DNA of 46,668 bases from Chara braunii (GCA_003427395.1 BFEA01000483.1:426791-473458); one strand, 5' to 3'. Numbered from the stretch's first letter, positions 1 through 11,022 are shown. The notes: generated by a model not told the origin, from the letters alone. Translations and numbers: made by a program.

Positions 1-43
<43 letters not shown>
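1..43. repeat. (TC)n microsatellite
   Basis: Uninterrupted TC dinucleotide run at the left edge of the window; it probably continues to the left. Confidence 0.95.
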
Positions 44-46
<3 letters not shown>

Positions 47-792
47 GGCCTGTCTGTTTGTTTGTTTTTTTGCGCACAGGGCGCACCTCCCTCAGAGCAC
101 GCACAGCACACAGTAGACCGCACAGCGCAGTGCGCACCGCCCCGCACTGCGCACTGGTGCGCCGCAATTATGGTAGCATTGCTTGTTCCAGTGTCATTCT
201 GCATAGGGCCCGCTTTTTACATTGAATTGGGGATTTGGTTTGGTCATGGGCGAGTCCTTGTGTGAGGGAGGCACCGGCTTCATCGTCAGTGGAGGGTCAG
301 GTTGTCTAAAAGAGACGGAAAAAAGGGCAAGAAATTCCAGTAAGGACGGCCGTAGACACAGAAGAGAGACCTGAAACAGCAACAAACAAAATATAAGATA
401 TAACCGGATTTCGAAAAACAAACCATCTCATTTAGACGTTGATTATCGAACATCGATGGCTGTTCTGTTATATGAACCTCGACATATTCAATTTCCATAC
501 TATATAGATTTTTATTTATTTATTTATTATTATTATTATTTTTTTTTACCATATAGATTTAGGTGTTTTGAATTAAAGGCAACCAACCGTCAGGTTCGGC
601 GGGGAAGAAGAGCGAAGACATCGTACTCACCGAGGTCTGGGTGACCAGCTGGGTTCATCAGGCAGGTGTGCATCCCACCTTCCGCATTCACTCGCTGTGT
701 ATTTGGGGCAACTTTCTGTCTACGTACGGCGATGATGACAGGGCGTTCTATCCGCGGGTGAAGACGGTGGTGGACCCGGGCAATTAAAAATT
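44..792. other. no gene seen; small GC hairpin and AT-rich tract
   Basis: No convincing coding sequence. A GC-rich patch (about 72-165) built from GCGCAC-like words contains a perfect 9-bp stem (GCGCAGTGC at 125-133 with GCACTGCGC at 144-152, 10-nt loop). An AT-rich low-complexity tract of TATT/TTA words lies at 509-547. Confidence 0.6.
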
Positions 793-1000
793 GGGCAAAA
801 AATGCCAAATACTATCTGGCGTCGGGCCGATCTGCAATCAGTGGGCACTTGAAAAATGGTTAAGGCAGAAAAAAAAAAAAAAGAAAAAAAAAAAGGGTTA
901 AGAAATGTCATTTGAAAAATGGGCAAGGAATTTCCTAAAACAGTCTGGCATGCGGTCAGATCTGCAATCAGTCGGCACTCGAGGGAGAAATAGGTAAGGA
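793..1000. repeat. diverged direct repeat pair split by an A-rich tract
   Basis: About 75 bp at 793-866 is repeated with divergence at 921-1000. Shared blocks include GATCTGCAATCAGT and the flanking GTCTGGC/ATCTGGC words. An A-rich tract (868-894) lies between them, so this may be a tandem duplication or two fragments of one repeat. Confidence 0.6.
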
Positions 1001-1002
1001 AA

Positions 1003-1137
1003 GGGGGGTATACATGGGTTTGGAAGAGGGGAAAGGGGGGTATACATGGGTTTTAAAGGTGGGGAAGGGGGGGGGTATACAATACTATACATGGGTTTTA
1101 AAGGGGGTTGAAAGCGGGGGTGGAAAGGGGTTTTGAC
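1003..1137. repeat. G-rich tandem repeat, about 32-bp unit
   Basis: GGGGGGTATACATGGGTTTT-like units start near 1003, 1035 and 1067 (period 32), with a degenerate continuation to 1137. The runs of four or more G on the + strand could support G-quadruplex folding (inference). Confidence 0.7.
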
Positions 1138-1226
1138 TTCAAGGGCGAGCTGAGTAGCCTTGATTTTTGCTGATGCTTGGTTTTGGTTCTACAAGGTACA
1201 TGTACTGAGAAAACATAATAAAAAAA

Positions 1227-1401
1227 ATGTTCCCTACACTCCCATAACTATTTCTACAAGGTCGAAGCTCATTGGTTAGCTGTGTGGCATGGACCGTGTT
1301 GTTCAATTCCTTCATCATCATGTTCCCTACAGTATGTTCGCTACAAAATAATTTTTTTTTTTTTTGCGGTGCATTATGTTCCCTACACTCCCATAACTAT
1401 T
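1227..1401. repeat. exact 26-bp direct repeat pair
   Basis: An identical 26-bp word beginning ATGTTCCCTACACTCCCATA occurs at 1227-1252 and 1376-1401. A partial match (TGTTCCCTACAGTATG) lies at 1321. The intervening DNA has a T run at 1352-1365. Confidence 0.75.
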
Positions 1402-1538
1402 CTGAAACAAATCATGATATATCCAGAGCCTTTCAGTAGATGCACTGGACCTGATGGCTCGAGATCATATTCCCCTATTAGTGGAAGAACACCCCTGGAG
1501 GGACTGTCAGACAATAGCAGCTTTATCTACTTTTTTTG

Positions 1539-1644
1539 ACCCCCCGGCTGAGTGCCTCCCGCCAGGTGCTAGCGGTGTCTGCTCTTATCAGCACCACTAG
1601 CAACGGCAGGGGTGTTTTGTTATAAAAAAAAAAAAAAAAAAAAA
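1539..1644 (+). mobile_element. SINE-like family A, 3' half with A-tail
   Basis: The block ending CTGCTCTTATCAGCACCACT, then AACGGCAGGGGTGTTTTGTT and a 22-base A run, matches the 3' half of the fuller copy at 13905-14068, including the A-tail. The 5' part is not recognisable here. No protein is encoded. Confidence 0.65.
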
Positions 1645-1713
1645 ACCGAGAATTCGGCTGAGTGGTGCTTTCGGCTGGCACCTGCACAACCAGAGGTAGG
1701 TAGTGGACACCTT

Positions 1714-1718
<5 letters not shown>

Positions 1719-1745
<27 letters not shown>

Positions 1746-1750
1746 GGTNN
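1719..1750. other. T homopolymer ending in an N gap
   Basis: A T run of about 27 bases precedes GGTNN (N at 1749-1750). Single-N gaps elsewhere also sit beside low-complexity runs: 7240, 8042, 11220, 32639 and 37268. Confidence 0.9.
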
Positions 1751-1892
1751 TGGCCACTCTTCCTGTCAGCCTTGATTCTCCAAATCTGTCGTTGTGCTTG
1801 CTGGTACTTCTATAAGTGCTACAGGCGTATACGTCGTATCCACATATCTGATCCATGTGAAGTATTACAAACAAACATGCGCACGCGTGTGC

Positions 1893-1896
<4 letters not shown>

Positions 1897-1974
<78 letters not shown>
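1897..1974. repeat. (GA)n microsatellite
   Basis: About 39 GA units. Apparent RERERE peptides across it are artefacts of the repeat. Confidence 0.97.
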
Positions 1975-1977
<3 letters not shown>

Positions 1978-2058
1978 TATTCAGAAGAAAGAATCCAATG
2001 TCACACAACTAATGGAAGATTACTACAGCCACGAAAGAACATATTCCGACATACATAT

Positions 2059-2061
<3 letters not shown>

Positions 2062-2125
<64 letters not shown>
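2062..2125. repeat. (TG)n microsatellite
   Basis: About 32 TG units, 90 bp downstream of the GA array. VCVCVC translations are artefacts. Confidence 0.97.
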
Positions 2126-2128
<3 letters not shown>

Positions 2129-3524
2129 TCAATTAGGATTTTTTTTAGCAGTTACTCAAATTCTTGTGTGTAGCATGTGTGTGCACATGAGGCAAGCGAG
2201 AGTACGACACGTCATACTCGCGCGGCTCCGACACAACCGTCGGCCCACTGTGAGCAAAGGGCAAGTCGCACAGGTGATTTTCAATGCGGCAGGGTAAAGC
2301 CATTTCTCGTACTCAGATGTCGTTGATAAAGGGGCTGTTCCGCCGAAAACAAGCAAAGAGGGACGAGATGCAACAGCGGGAGCGGCGGGGGGGTGGGGGT
2401 CCTTTTCTTACGGAGACGGTTGAAAAGTTTTATGCAATAACCCTTTAATAAAAAGACCAACAAAAGAAGAGAAAGTTCGAATTGAGCCGTCCATTACGAT
2501 GGCTGATGATCCCGAGAAAGCCCACCCCAGAAAGGTCAAATTCTGGCCGTTGATCTTTGCTTAAAAAAAAAAAAAAAAAAAAAAAAAGACACACACACAA
2601 TATCAATCAGTACTCTCGTAAAAACATCGGAGTAAAGCTCTATGCCCAAATTCGAAAAAATGATCAAACATAATATTGTCCTGAAACCTTCCGCTTTGTC
2701 TCCATCCAGTGTGATGCATACATGAGTGGAAGAGAAGATGAGATGGTAGGGGGAGGGGAAGAGGGAAGGGGGTGGCGTTAGATGGGGAAAAAAGGGAAAG
2801 AAGAGAAGTCCCAATTCAGCTATATCCTCCAGATCCTGATGTGCTCCTGTATCCGCACGAGTCATCTCGCCGAATCTGCGGGAAGGGTGTGGCAAGTCCC
2901 TAAAGCGCTTTTCTACCCCATACCACGTGGGGCGTCATCAGAGGGAGGGGCATCTTCCATGGTCGTTGGAAGGTGAGGAGGTGGATGGGGGGGTACGAGG
3001 GGGGGTGTTGCGAAATGGAGAGGATGGATAGGTTTGGGGATGTGATGCGAGTAGAGGGAGGGGGAGGGGGGGGAAGGGGGAAAGAGAATCTATGCGGAGG
3101 GGGACAAGGAAGGGAGTAGATGCAAGTAGAGAAATGACAGGAAGGAGAGAACTGAAACGAATGCTACAAAGGCGCATGAAGATGCTTCTGCCGGCGTCCT
3201 GGACTCCATGACTCCTCCTTCCTGCTCCTCGGCCACACGATCAGTTAGCAGGCCAGCGAGCAGCGCCTAGCACATAGAACAAGCAGCAACAACTCGTGAG
3301 GAATAGTGTCATGGAGCAGATGGGGTGACTAATTAGAATTGCAAAGCTCCTAGTAGAAGAAGAGCAGAAAAAGACCAGCTCGGAAACGCATGTGGTGTAA
3401 AGCAGTATGGTGATGCATTGGGGAGATTTGGAAGAAGGGTGAGAAGAAGAAGAAAAGCAAGAATGGCGTTGAGCGCTGGTGCAAGAGGGAACTAGGTTCG
3501 GCGGGGCAGGATGCGGCGGATCCG
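2126..3524. other. no gene seen; purine-rich tract
   Basis: Contains an A run at 2562-2587 and a strongly purine-biased + strand at about 2735-3110 (GGGGAGGGG/GAAGAG words). Open frames here are compositional; none shows a recognisable domain. Confidence 0.6.
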
Positions 3525-3642
3525 CATGGCACTCGGCTGAGATGCGGCTAGGCATAGGACTTGCGAAGGATACACTGGGAGGGCATGGCACTCGGCTGAG
3601 ATGCGGCTAGGCATAGGACTTGCGAAGGATAAACTGGGAGGG
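3525..3642. repeat. near-perfect 59-bp tandem duplication
   Basis: Unit CATGGCACTCGGCTGAGATG... occupies 3525-3583 and is repeated at 3584-3642 with about one mismatch near the end (TACAC versus TAAAC), so the duplication is young. Confidence 0.92.
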
Positions 3643-4492
3643 TGTTCGCCCAAGAGCTTTGCCACGTCTTCCACTTGCCGTTGTTCCTCCCTCCTCTAGA
3701 TCCTTGTCGGCGAAGTCCATGTCGCGCGTAGTCACACCAAACTTCAGAAAGCCAAAACCAGAAAGCACCGTGCTACGAGTGTTGTCAGAACTGGTTTTCG
3801 CACGGTGGCCCGATGAATAGTACGCTATGTGCCCTGTTCTAATATACTCGTCATTCTACTGGTAATAGCATCCTTCCGGCGGAAGCCTCCGTTCCTGCTC
3901 GCTCGTTTGATGCAGTAATCTGATGGTTTACAAGAAAGCAGAAAAAGCCACACAAAAAAAAAAGAAAAGAAGGAAAAAGGGAAATTTAAAAAAGCAAAAG
4001 GAAAAAGAGGCCCGTTGCAAGCCCGAGTTCCGTCGGCTTGTGCAGGGCGCTAGTTATTCCGCGCTTTCTGGCCCTTGTCGCCGTGTGGGCATTAGTCCGA
4101 GAGCGAGTTTCTCCCATGGTCTGTGCATGCCGATCAAGCTGCCGGCTGGAGTCAGGGGTTCTGCTTCTTGAGGCCCTTTACGAGCGCTGGCCCTCCAAAG
4201 TGAGCAAGGAGCAGAAGAGTAAAATGAGCGTCTTATTGTTCTTCTTCTTCTTATTATTTATTTAAAAAAAAAGAAAAGAAAAAGAAAAGAAAAAAAAGAC
4301 AAAAACAAAAAAAAAAAGATTGAAAAAAGGAGGAGAAACAAGAGGGCAGGAAATCCCACGAAAGAAGACAGAGAAATAGGCAGGATGGGAAGAGAGTGTG
4401 TGTGGTCGTGAAATATGTTCTGAGGCCCGCAAGTCCAGCGTCCTGCTTCCAGCTGTCTCCTTATCTTGCCCTTTTTCCTTCTACCTGTATGC

Positions 4493-4494
<2 letters not shown>
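3643..4494. other. no gene seen
   Basis: Unremarkable unique-looking sequence with A-rich tracts at 3952-3995 and 4261-4325. I recognise nothing in it. Confidence 0.5.

Positions 4495-4538
<44 letters not shown>
4495..4538. repeat. (TG)n microsatellite
   Basis: About 22 TG units. Confidence 0.96.
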
Positions 4539-4540
<2 letters not shown>

Positions 4541-4797
4541 TACGCTACACTGCAGTGCACAAGTGCACTTCGAAACGCAACCCCACAAGGACATACATGT
4601 AGCTCACATCACGAACACACTCACGCGTCTTATGAGAAGTTAATCGTGAAAGTTCCATGCTTATGCTCATACATGGATAATTCAAGCATTCACGCTTTCA
4701 TATATCCTACACTCACATTTTTATTTGACAATTCACGTAAACAGACAAAAGTCCCAAAAGAAAGGCTTCTTTGTGTTTTTGAGACGATGCACCAATC

Positions 4798-4846
4798 TTC
4801 GTGGGGAGGAACATGGCTGGGAACCGGGTCCAGCGTCCCTTATCAG
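4798..4846 (-). mobile_element. SINE-like family A, 5'-end fragment
   Basis: TGGGGAGGAACATGGCTGGG followed by AACCGGGTCCAGCGTCCCTT matches the family A head on the minus strand (compare 33211-33254 and 41551-41590). No A-tail is seen, so it is a fragment. Flanks 4539-4797 and 4847-5070 contain nothing recognised. Confidence 0.6.
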
Positions 4847-5070
4847 AATACAAAAAATGAGCTGCCGGCCCAGTGCCGGGGCCATTACACGGATTCGGTT
4901 AAGAACAAAAGAGAAAGGAAAAACTCAGAAATATTCATGGTCCACCACTCAAACTCTACCGAGTCACTAGTGTCAAAAGCCTCCCAACCGCGAATCAGAT
5001 AGGTGAAACCTATTCAATCCACCTACGACTACCACCAGCATGGCTGTTTTCAACATGAACCGAACCTCTT

Positions 5071-5312
5071 CCAGGCCTCATGCTCCCATCAGGTTAGGTT
5101 ACAGAGTTGCACCACTTTGCTCCAGCACTGGCCAGCATTGCTCCAGTTACGAACCCCGATGAGTCGGCGATGACGACTGAGACTCCACGACTGAGACTCC
5201 CCGCAAACAGGCCCCCAGATCTCTCTACCAGGCCTCACAACCCCACTGAGCTAGGTCACAGAGTTGCGCCACCTGGCTCCGGCTCCGGTCAGCATTGTTC
5301 CAGCGTCGGTCT
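5071..5312. repeat. diverged tandem duplication, period 157 bp
   Basis: About 85 bp beginning CCAGGCCTCA at 5071 recurs at 5228. Shared blocks include ACAGAGTTGC(A/G)CCAC and CAGCATTG(C/T)TCCAG. The second half of unit 1 contains a small GACTGAGACTCC duplication. Confidence 0.75.
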
Positions 5313-5429
5313 TCGAGGGCCACCGAATTTTCGACCACCCTTTGCAGGATCATAGATGACTTGCCAGATCGCACCTATTCCTACAACCTCCTCGAGAGGC
5401 AAACCAAATGGAAAAAAATACTGAACTGG

Positions 5430-5769
5430 ATGTTAGGATTCTTCGAGAGGGACCACCCCTCCCTCCTCTTACCCTCCCCCCTCAGCCTTGCACTGCCTCC
5501 GATGAGGTGAGCCTCCTGCTCTCCCTCGGCCCCAATATAGGACCAACCCTCTGCCCCTCTTTACCCAGGGGCACGCAGTTCCCACCTAAAGCATGCCCCC
5601 CCACCCCTTGCCCATTTCTGCCTCCGCTGGGACTGATGTAGACCCACACATTAGCCCCTGCCCCAGAATAGGGCAACCCCCTACTCCTCCCCTACGCTCT
5701 TTGAGACATTCACCCCCCCACCTTGTGATGCCCCCCCCTGCAAGATAGACCTCCCCCCTCAATGAAATC
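5430..5769. repeat. C-rich tract related to 36.0 kb (repeat L)
   Basis: Long pyrimidine-biased tract. The block around CACTGCCTCC...CTCTCCCTCGGCCCC (about 5486-5540) resembles CACTGCCTCC...CTCCTCTCGGCCCC at about 36015-36056. Similarity in C-rich DNA can be coincidental, so this is tentative. Confidence 0.4.
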
Positions 5770-5814
5770 ATCATGTAAAAAAGAGAATTGACTCAATTCT
5801 CTTTTTTACATGAT
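5770..5814. repeat. perfect 22-bp palindrome with 1-nt spacer
   Basis: Left arm 5770-5791 (starts ATCATGTAAAAAAGAGAATT) and right arm 5793-5814 are exact reverse complements around a single C at 5792. The palindrome sits on a sharp change from C-rich DNA (left) to AT-rich DNA (right). Confidence 0.95.
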
Positions 5815-6590
5815 ATCTCTTGTTACCGTTCAGCCATCCGGGAACGATCCGATCCAGCCGACTACAGTTATTGATGAAACACGTACCAAAATGTCGAATC
5901 AGTTCATGCGAGTCGCTATTTGGAAAAGCAGGGCCTCTTCAAAAACATGCAATAACACCCGAAATGACCCTACATCTTTAAGAACAACCTGCTGAAGAAA
6001 GCGCAGGGCGACGTTTGGCAGCTCCCACCACATGCACGTATCACCAATTTAAAAGAGGCGAAAACTAATTATCCGAGAGGGTATTCAAATTTTATGGTTA
6101 TAATCGCAAACAGTTTCGCGAAAACAAGCCTCTAACGAGAATTCCGAAGTTTTCGGGTTCCAAGATTAGAAACTCATGATAGAACTTTTAGAAATTATAG
6201 TTGAAATTCAAGGATACATAATTATAGAACAGATCCCTACGAATTGTGCTAGCGATTCAAAAATGGATGATTGTACCCGTCAGGGCTTCCGTAAAGTTTC
6301 AAATGCTTAGTGACCAAGAGCATACGTAGTTATATGGGCGGCCTTGTTCGCAAGAGGTTCTGAACAGGGGGAGTTGTAAGAAAGAAGATAAGAAAAAGAT
6401 TTTTTTTTTTCTTGTTTAAAAAACTAAATAAATAATAAAAATAAGATAAAAAAACGAATTATTTTTTTTTCTTGTTTTCTTCTGTTTTTTTTCCTTCGCT
6501 TCAGCGCTCTGATAACTTTGTGACAATATATGTTTGTGTGTATGTGTGTGCATGTAGATGAGAATTTGGGTGATCAGAAAATAGAAGGTA
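5815..6590. other. no gene seen; AT-rich
   Basis: AT-rich DNA with no supported coding sequence. T- and A-rich tracts at 6400-6495. Confidence 0.5.
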
Positions 6591-6609
6591 AGATTGCATG
6601 GTAACCACC

Positions 6610-6735
6610 CGCACGTCCGGACCGGGTTCCAGACAGTCCGGTGTCCGGGCCCCATGTCCGGATGGAGGCCCCTGGGGCAAAAAAAAAAAAAAAAAAGGGG
6701 CGGCCCAGGACGTTTGTCGGGTCCTAGCCGCCCCT
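6610..6735. repeat. GTCCGG-rich block with A-tract
   Basis: Short words GTCCGG, GTCCGGG and their relatives recur (6616, 6637, 6644, 6656), then an A18 run and a GGGGCGG...CCGCCCC pair. A similar GGTCTGGAC/GGACCCCGGGG mixture follows the T run at about 7281-7345. Possibly fragments of one GC-rich repeat. Confidence 0.35.
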
Positions 6736-7247
6736 CGAAAAATAACGGGGTGATTTTCAAGTGTCCTTTCACCCCACCAGACATGGCCTAGAGGTCCAGA
6801 CACAAGACACTGCAGGTTTCTGAGGTGGCGGGTTTCGCACATGCCCGAGCAATTTCAAAGCGGCCGTTTCGACGTGGCGCCCGCCGCTGCTGCCCGTTGG
6901 AAGAAGAGAGAGAGAGAGAGAGAGCACTGACAGTGCTGCCAGTCTGAAGACTCTGACGTTCTGAATTGAACTGCGAAGTTCCAACTTTTATATATGAAGT
7001 TCTGAACTTAAATTACTAAATCCAAAGTTCAAAGTTCAAAGTTAATCATACTTTTTTCAAAAAAAAATTCTCTGTTTCTTTAGTCTTGTGCCTGCTTTGC
7101 ACTGTTTGCAAATCTGCATGTCTGCTAGTTAAATGTGCTGGTTGATTTGCTGCAAGACACGTGCTCTGCTGCCTAAACTACAGAGTGCAAAGGAGGTAAG
7201 TGCCTGCCAACACCGCCACCCAACCCTCTCCCACCCCCCNACCCACC

Positions 7248-7281
<34 letters not shown>

Positions 7282-7509
7282 GGTCTGGACATTTTTGGAC
7301 CCCGGGGACTGGTCCGCACTGGCGACTGGTAGAAGCTGGTCGGGTCCAATGGCCAGAAGAGTGCGCTATTTCGACGAATTTTTCAAAGCGCCACCTGCGC
7401 TCGGAGTTCTGTTCATTTCGTCTATATGTCTGTCATGTCGTGTGTGTCGTGAACTTAGCACTATTATTCTTTTTAACTACTTCCCTTTTCCTTTGGGATC
7501 ATGAACACG
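6736..7509. other. no gene seen; GA and T tracts, N gap
   Basis: Holds a short (GA)n at 6906-6925, a small direct repeat of AAAGTTC near 7023-7041, an N at 7240 and a T run at 7249-7280. No coding evidence. Confidence 0.5.
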
Positions 7510-7558
7510 CCTGTCAGCATTGATTACCCTGAGATCCTCAGGGGATTAATTGTGCAGG
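7510..7558 (+). repeat. repeat B (about 47 bp, palindromic core)
   Basis: CCTGTCAGCATTGATTACCC followed by TGAGATCCTCAGGGGATTAA and TTGTGCAGG. Matching copies lie at 33309-33355 (+) and 13830-13876 (-). The core, CCCTGGGATCCAGGG in the best copy, is a near-perfect inverted repeat. Confidence 0.75.
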
Positions 7559-7810
7559 AGTGAGCGGGCGCCTGACAACCATCATTAATTAGCTCTCCTT
7601 TGCATGCTAGGGTACCGAACTTCCGGCCGTGACTTCAGTGGACCGGCCTGATGTACCAGGGGGCGGGGAGGCGGGTTATGCTCCCAGGGGGCGACTGGGG
7701 CAGACTACCAGTCCTCCCTATACCCTTATCCATCGTGATCGGTTCGCTAAAGTCACAGTTGGAGGGGTTACCCTGGGTCTTGGCCATACCAGCTTCTCAC
7801 CACAATACAA

Positions 7811-7845
7811 ACACAAACACACACACACACACACACATACACAAG
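7811..7845. repeat. (CA)n microsatellite
   Basis: CA repeats with a few interruptions. Confidence 0.9.
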
Positions 7846-8917
7846 GAAACCACAAACAATCACGCACTAGAGACCACCATAAAAAGGGCATCCTAATTAG
7901 TGAAGTGATTCAGGATTAGGATTCAGACTCCTTGTTTCAGCCAAGCGACACTTCATAGTCGACATTTGGAGGGTGCGTAGTGGATGCTTCCCTAAAGTAT
8001 TTTTCCCCGGTATCCACAAAACGGGTTCAACAGAGGAAACCNCCCCTTCCCAAAAAAAAAAAAACAAAAAAAAACCGTGATGTTCATCAGAGGGACACTT
8101 CATGAAACCGGTTCATCAGAGGAACCCCCCCCCACGAAACCCGTTGATCTGATCAATTGAGATCAGTCCCCCGATGTCATCACCTCCCATACGCTGCCAC
8201 GTCACAGTGACTGCACACCGCCACTGTGCATATAGGAAGCAATCCTTTTTTTTTTTTTTTTCCTTTTTTTAAGGAAGGAATCCTATCACACACGATTTTG
8301 AAGATGACCCATGCCAAGTGCCGAAGTTGCCGCAAAAAAACACTTCCATCACCACTCGTCGATCGCCCCACCAAATGGTTTTTTTTTTTTTTTTTTTTTT
8401 TTTTGCTAGAACACCCCTCCACAGCACCCAGACCTCCTATCGAAGCATGCTGTATGTAATGGTGTGTTGCTTCATTTCATTTCACCCTTCAAGCCCGAGA
8501 AGTTTGCCAGCTAGTTTGGCACTTGAAGAAATCAAGTCGCCCGCGCTGCTTCGAGATTTGGGCGGCCGGCGCGGCGCGCAGTGCCCAAGTACTGGTGGTT
8601 TAAATATTTTGCGGGGTTGGAAGAACCCACAGCCGTGCACTTCTTGGACCCAAGTTTTGGCCTGCCGGGCGCAGGCACTGGAGTCCTATACCTTTTTTTT
8701 GGGGGGGAAGGTGTAGAGGAGATATGAGGATCTAGTGCAGTCCAATATTGCTCTGCCTCACCCACTGTCATGCTCTAGCTGTGCTTTCTTCCCATTGGAC
8801 ACACCTGTTTCCAGCAGGTGGTCCCACCATTGGCAATAGGAAGACGCCGTCAGCCAGCAAGGCCTCGATCTTGAGGATGATCTCACCATCATTTTTTATT
8901 TTTATTTTTTATTTTTT
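7846..8917. other. no gene seen; many homopolymers
   Basis: Contains A runs (8054-8074), T runs (8246-8260, 8380-8404) and an N at 8042. Small repeats of (G)TTCA(T/A)CAGAGG(G/A) occur at about 8026, 8086 and 8111. GTTTCCAGCAGGTGGTCCCACC at about 8809-8830 is a scrap resembling the family A head on the + strand. Confidence 0.45.
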
Positions 8918-9036
8918 TTGGGAAGAATAGCCCCTGCATAAGCCTTCCATCCCAGCGGTGGTGAGAGAACCGCCGTGGTGGAGGGCTAGGCTGTCGGGGT
9001 GCTCCGTCTATTGGTGGGGAGCATCACTACCTCCGA
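8918..9036 (-). mobile_element. SINE-like family A copy, 5'-truncated
   Basis: On + the order is T-rich tract, GGGAAGAATAGCCCCTGCAT, CAGCGGTGGTGAGAGAACCG, CTGTCGGGGTGCTCC, then TCTATTGGTGGGGAGCATCAC. This matches the copy at 37476-37656 block by block. On the minus strand it ends in an A-tail. The GCTGGAAACC head is missing. Confidence 0.75.
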
Positions 9037-9520
9037 GCGTCTTTTGCGTGTGGCAGGTTTGTGCTGCATGCTGAATTCGAACTGATGTGGTGCTCACTTT
9101 TTTCGTTTTGGCTGGCGCCGCCAGCCAAAGAGGTTCAGGAGAGAGACTGATCCCCCGAAGAATGCGGTGGTAGACAAATTTGTCCCAAAAGTCTGCGGGT
9201 GAAAAGTAGTGGGATTGCAAAATGTGTTTTAGTAGTTTTACTTCAAAGAAAACGCAGAAACAGGAAGGGAAAAACAAAAAGAAAGAAAGAAAAAGAACAA
9301 TGACAACACAACAACCATGAGATATCCATGTCCATTGCGGCCTGAAACCTTGTATCTCTTCTTTTTTTTTTTTTAACAACTGCGGACGCGGCAGGTTTTG
9401 AGTTCGCAAGGGGAAAAAAAAACACGCGTCCACAAAGATATCATGGTGTGAGTTTGAAACGGCAATTCGGGTAGAAAAGAATCCATTACAAAAGTGGAGG
9501 GCTTACATAGGGGCTTTCAC

Positions 9521-9557
<37 letters not shown>

Positions 9558-9750
9558 AGAAGTGTGGGCTTTTTTGTTTTTTGTTCTTTTTTTTTCCACC
9601 TACCTTTTGACACTGCGTTATGACATCTGGCCTGACACCACGGCCATTGGTACTTTACTTCCATCGCTTTTTTGAACCTGGCGCCTGTTTCTTTGCCGGG
9701 GCGTGTTTTATGCTGATGGTTTTTGGATCCACTCAGGCTGTTGACCAATC
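9037..9750. other. no gene seen; A35 tract
   Basis: Holds an A run of about 35 bases (9521-9555) and shorter A/T tracts. GAATTCGAAC at about 9072 recalls a Pol III B box on the minus strand, but I see no matching A box. Confidence 0.4.
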
Positions 9751-9905
9751 CTTTTTATTTTTATTTTTTTATTTTTTTACATGAAAGCCCAGGTTGTTAT
9801 AGAGGTTGGATTCTAGGCATATATGACAGACACCCTCAGCACTCGGCCATGTGGTCATCAGATGCTATGGTGGCCTCTTATTCCTATGAGACCACCTCCC
9901 AGGCT
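9751..9905 (-). mobile_element. SINE-like family I, partial copy
   Basis: Reads T-rich tract, AAGCCCAGGTTGTTATAGAG, GTTGGATTCTAGGC, then CTCAGCACTCGGCCATGTGG. This matches the A-tail end of family I on the minus strand (compare 28360-28410 + and 11089-11140). Confidence 0.6.
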
Positions 9906-9915
9906 GCCAGACAAT

Positions 9916-10260
9916 CCTTTTTTTTTTTTTTTTCGGTTCTGAAGCCCAGGGTGTTGTGGAGGCCAAGGACCAGACCTGCGGTGATTGCTGGCAGTGGCAG
10001 CCAATTGTTGTCCTGACAGGATAGGCCACCTGCCCTACCCATCCCCACGTTAACACTCCCAGCGCACCCCGTATTTCTGCTATATCCTACCACCCCGTAT
10101 TCCTGCTATATCCTACCTCAGTGTGACCAGCATGCAGGCTCATCACCCTACCAGTATCGAGGGCAACTTGGACAGACAGCAGTGACAAGCACCAAGGCTG
10201 GGCCAACCCCCCAGCCCTAGTGGAAGTGGAAGCGGATGAACCTTGCCGTAAGGGGGAACT
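9916..10260 (-). mobile_element. SINE-like family I, long copy
   Basis: On the minus strand it starts with GGGCTGGGGGGTTGGCCC, passes CACTGAGGTAGGATATAGCA and GGTGCGCTGGGAG, and ends CTCCACAACACCCTGGGCTT then A-tail. The same order is found at 28136-28460 and 45050-45396. It carries an internal 26-bp tandem duplication (10065-10090 and 10091-10116) absent from those copies. No ORF. Confidence 0.8.
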
Positions 10261-10280
10261 TCGGACGCCACGCTCATGCA

Positions 10281-10378
10281 AATTTTTTTTTATTATTATT
10301 TTTTTTTTTATAACAAAACTCCAATCTATTCGTGGGGAGCAGCACGTGCTGGGAACCAAGCCCAGCGTCCCATATGAA
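10281..10378 (-). mobile_element. SINE-like family A, short copy
   Basis: T-rich tract, CTATTCGTGGGGAGCAGCAC, GTGCTGGGAACCAAGCCCAG, CGTCCC. Relative to the 13.9-kb copy the middle segment is deleted, so head and tail are joined directly. Confidence 0.75.
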
Positions 10379-10680
10379 GGTTGACATAGAATTTTGAAAG
10401 AATTTTGAAAGTTTAAGATCCCGGGGCTAAGAAGAATTTGATCTACTAAGAAAATTACTACAGAAGCTTCAAAAATAGGCAAAATTCGGAAAACAATTCA
10501 GAGACCCCCCCATGACATCCTCTTTACCTTACTCCGGCAAGGCTTACTGCAGCAGAGCCACCATCTCCGCTGCTGCTGTACCCTATTTCCATCCTACAAG
10601 CTTGCCCCCTCACTAGTAGGACGCTTGATATCCAACCATCTACTCATCCCGCTCAACCTCTTTTTGAAAAATAGCCCCAC
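10379..10680. other. no gene seen
   Basis: Contains the short duplication GAATTTTGAAA at 10391 and 10402; otherwise unremarkable. Confidence 0.4.
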
Positions 10681-10925
10681 AGAACAATCCTGCCTCCATC
10701 ATCGAAGGGAAGAAGCGCAGACTGATCCGGGTGAAGTTAGCGGGCAGTGGCCGGTACCCGCCGAAATTTCAGCGCCAATCGCATCCAGTACCAACTTCCT
10801 CCTTCCCAATCGCCTGCGTCCTCGTGAAGAACTTCAGAAAACCTCTTCTCCGCGGGGGCCGAGCACCATCATCACCCTGACATTCTTTGTCCCCACAAGA
10901 ATCCCAGTCTCATGCAATCTTCTAC
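10681..10925 (+). repeat. dispersed repeat D, copy 1
   Basis: AGAACAATCCTGCCTCCATC through GAATCCCAGTCT aligns along its whole length with 33460-33712, at roughly 75-80% identity by eye. Shared landmarks include GTGGCCGGTACCCGCCG, CCAACTTCCTCC and GGCCGAGCACCATCATCACC. No poly-A, no terminal inverted repeat, no recognised protein. Confidence 0.8.
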
Positions 10926-11022
10926 AGACCTAATTCAGAGAGTCTACCCAGCAGGAGTACCTAAGCAAGGCAAGCCAGCGCCCATGGACACATCCTACCA
11001 TCCTTCCCCTAAGGCTGGCAGA

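Noticed and set aside
1794-2173. RERE and VCVC peptides.
   Set aside because: Translations of (GA)n and (TG)n.
3241-3674. Minus-strand frames with repeated MPSRISAECHA peptide as a repeat protein.
   Set aside because: Produced by the recent 59-bp tandem duplication; the frame differs between copies because 59 is not a multiple of 3.
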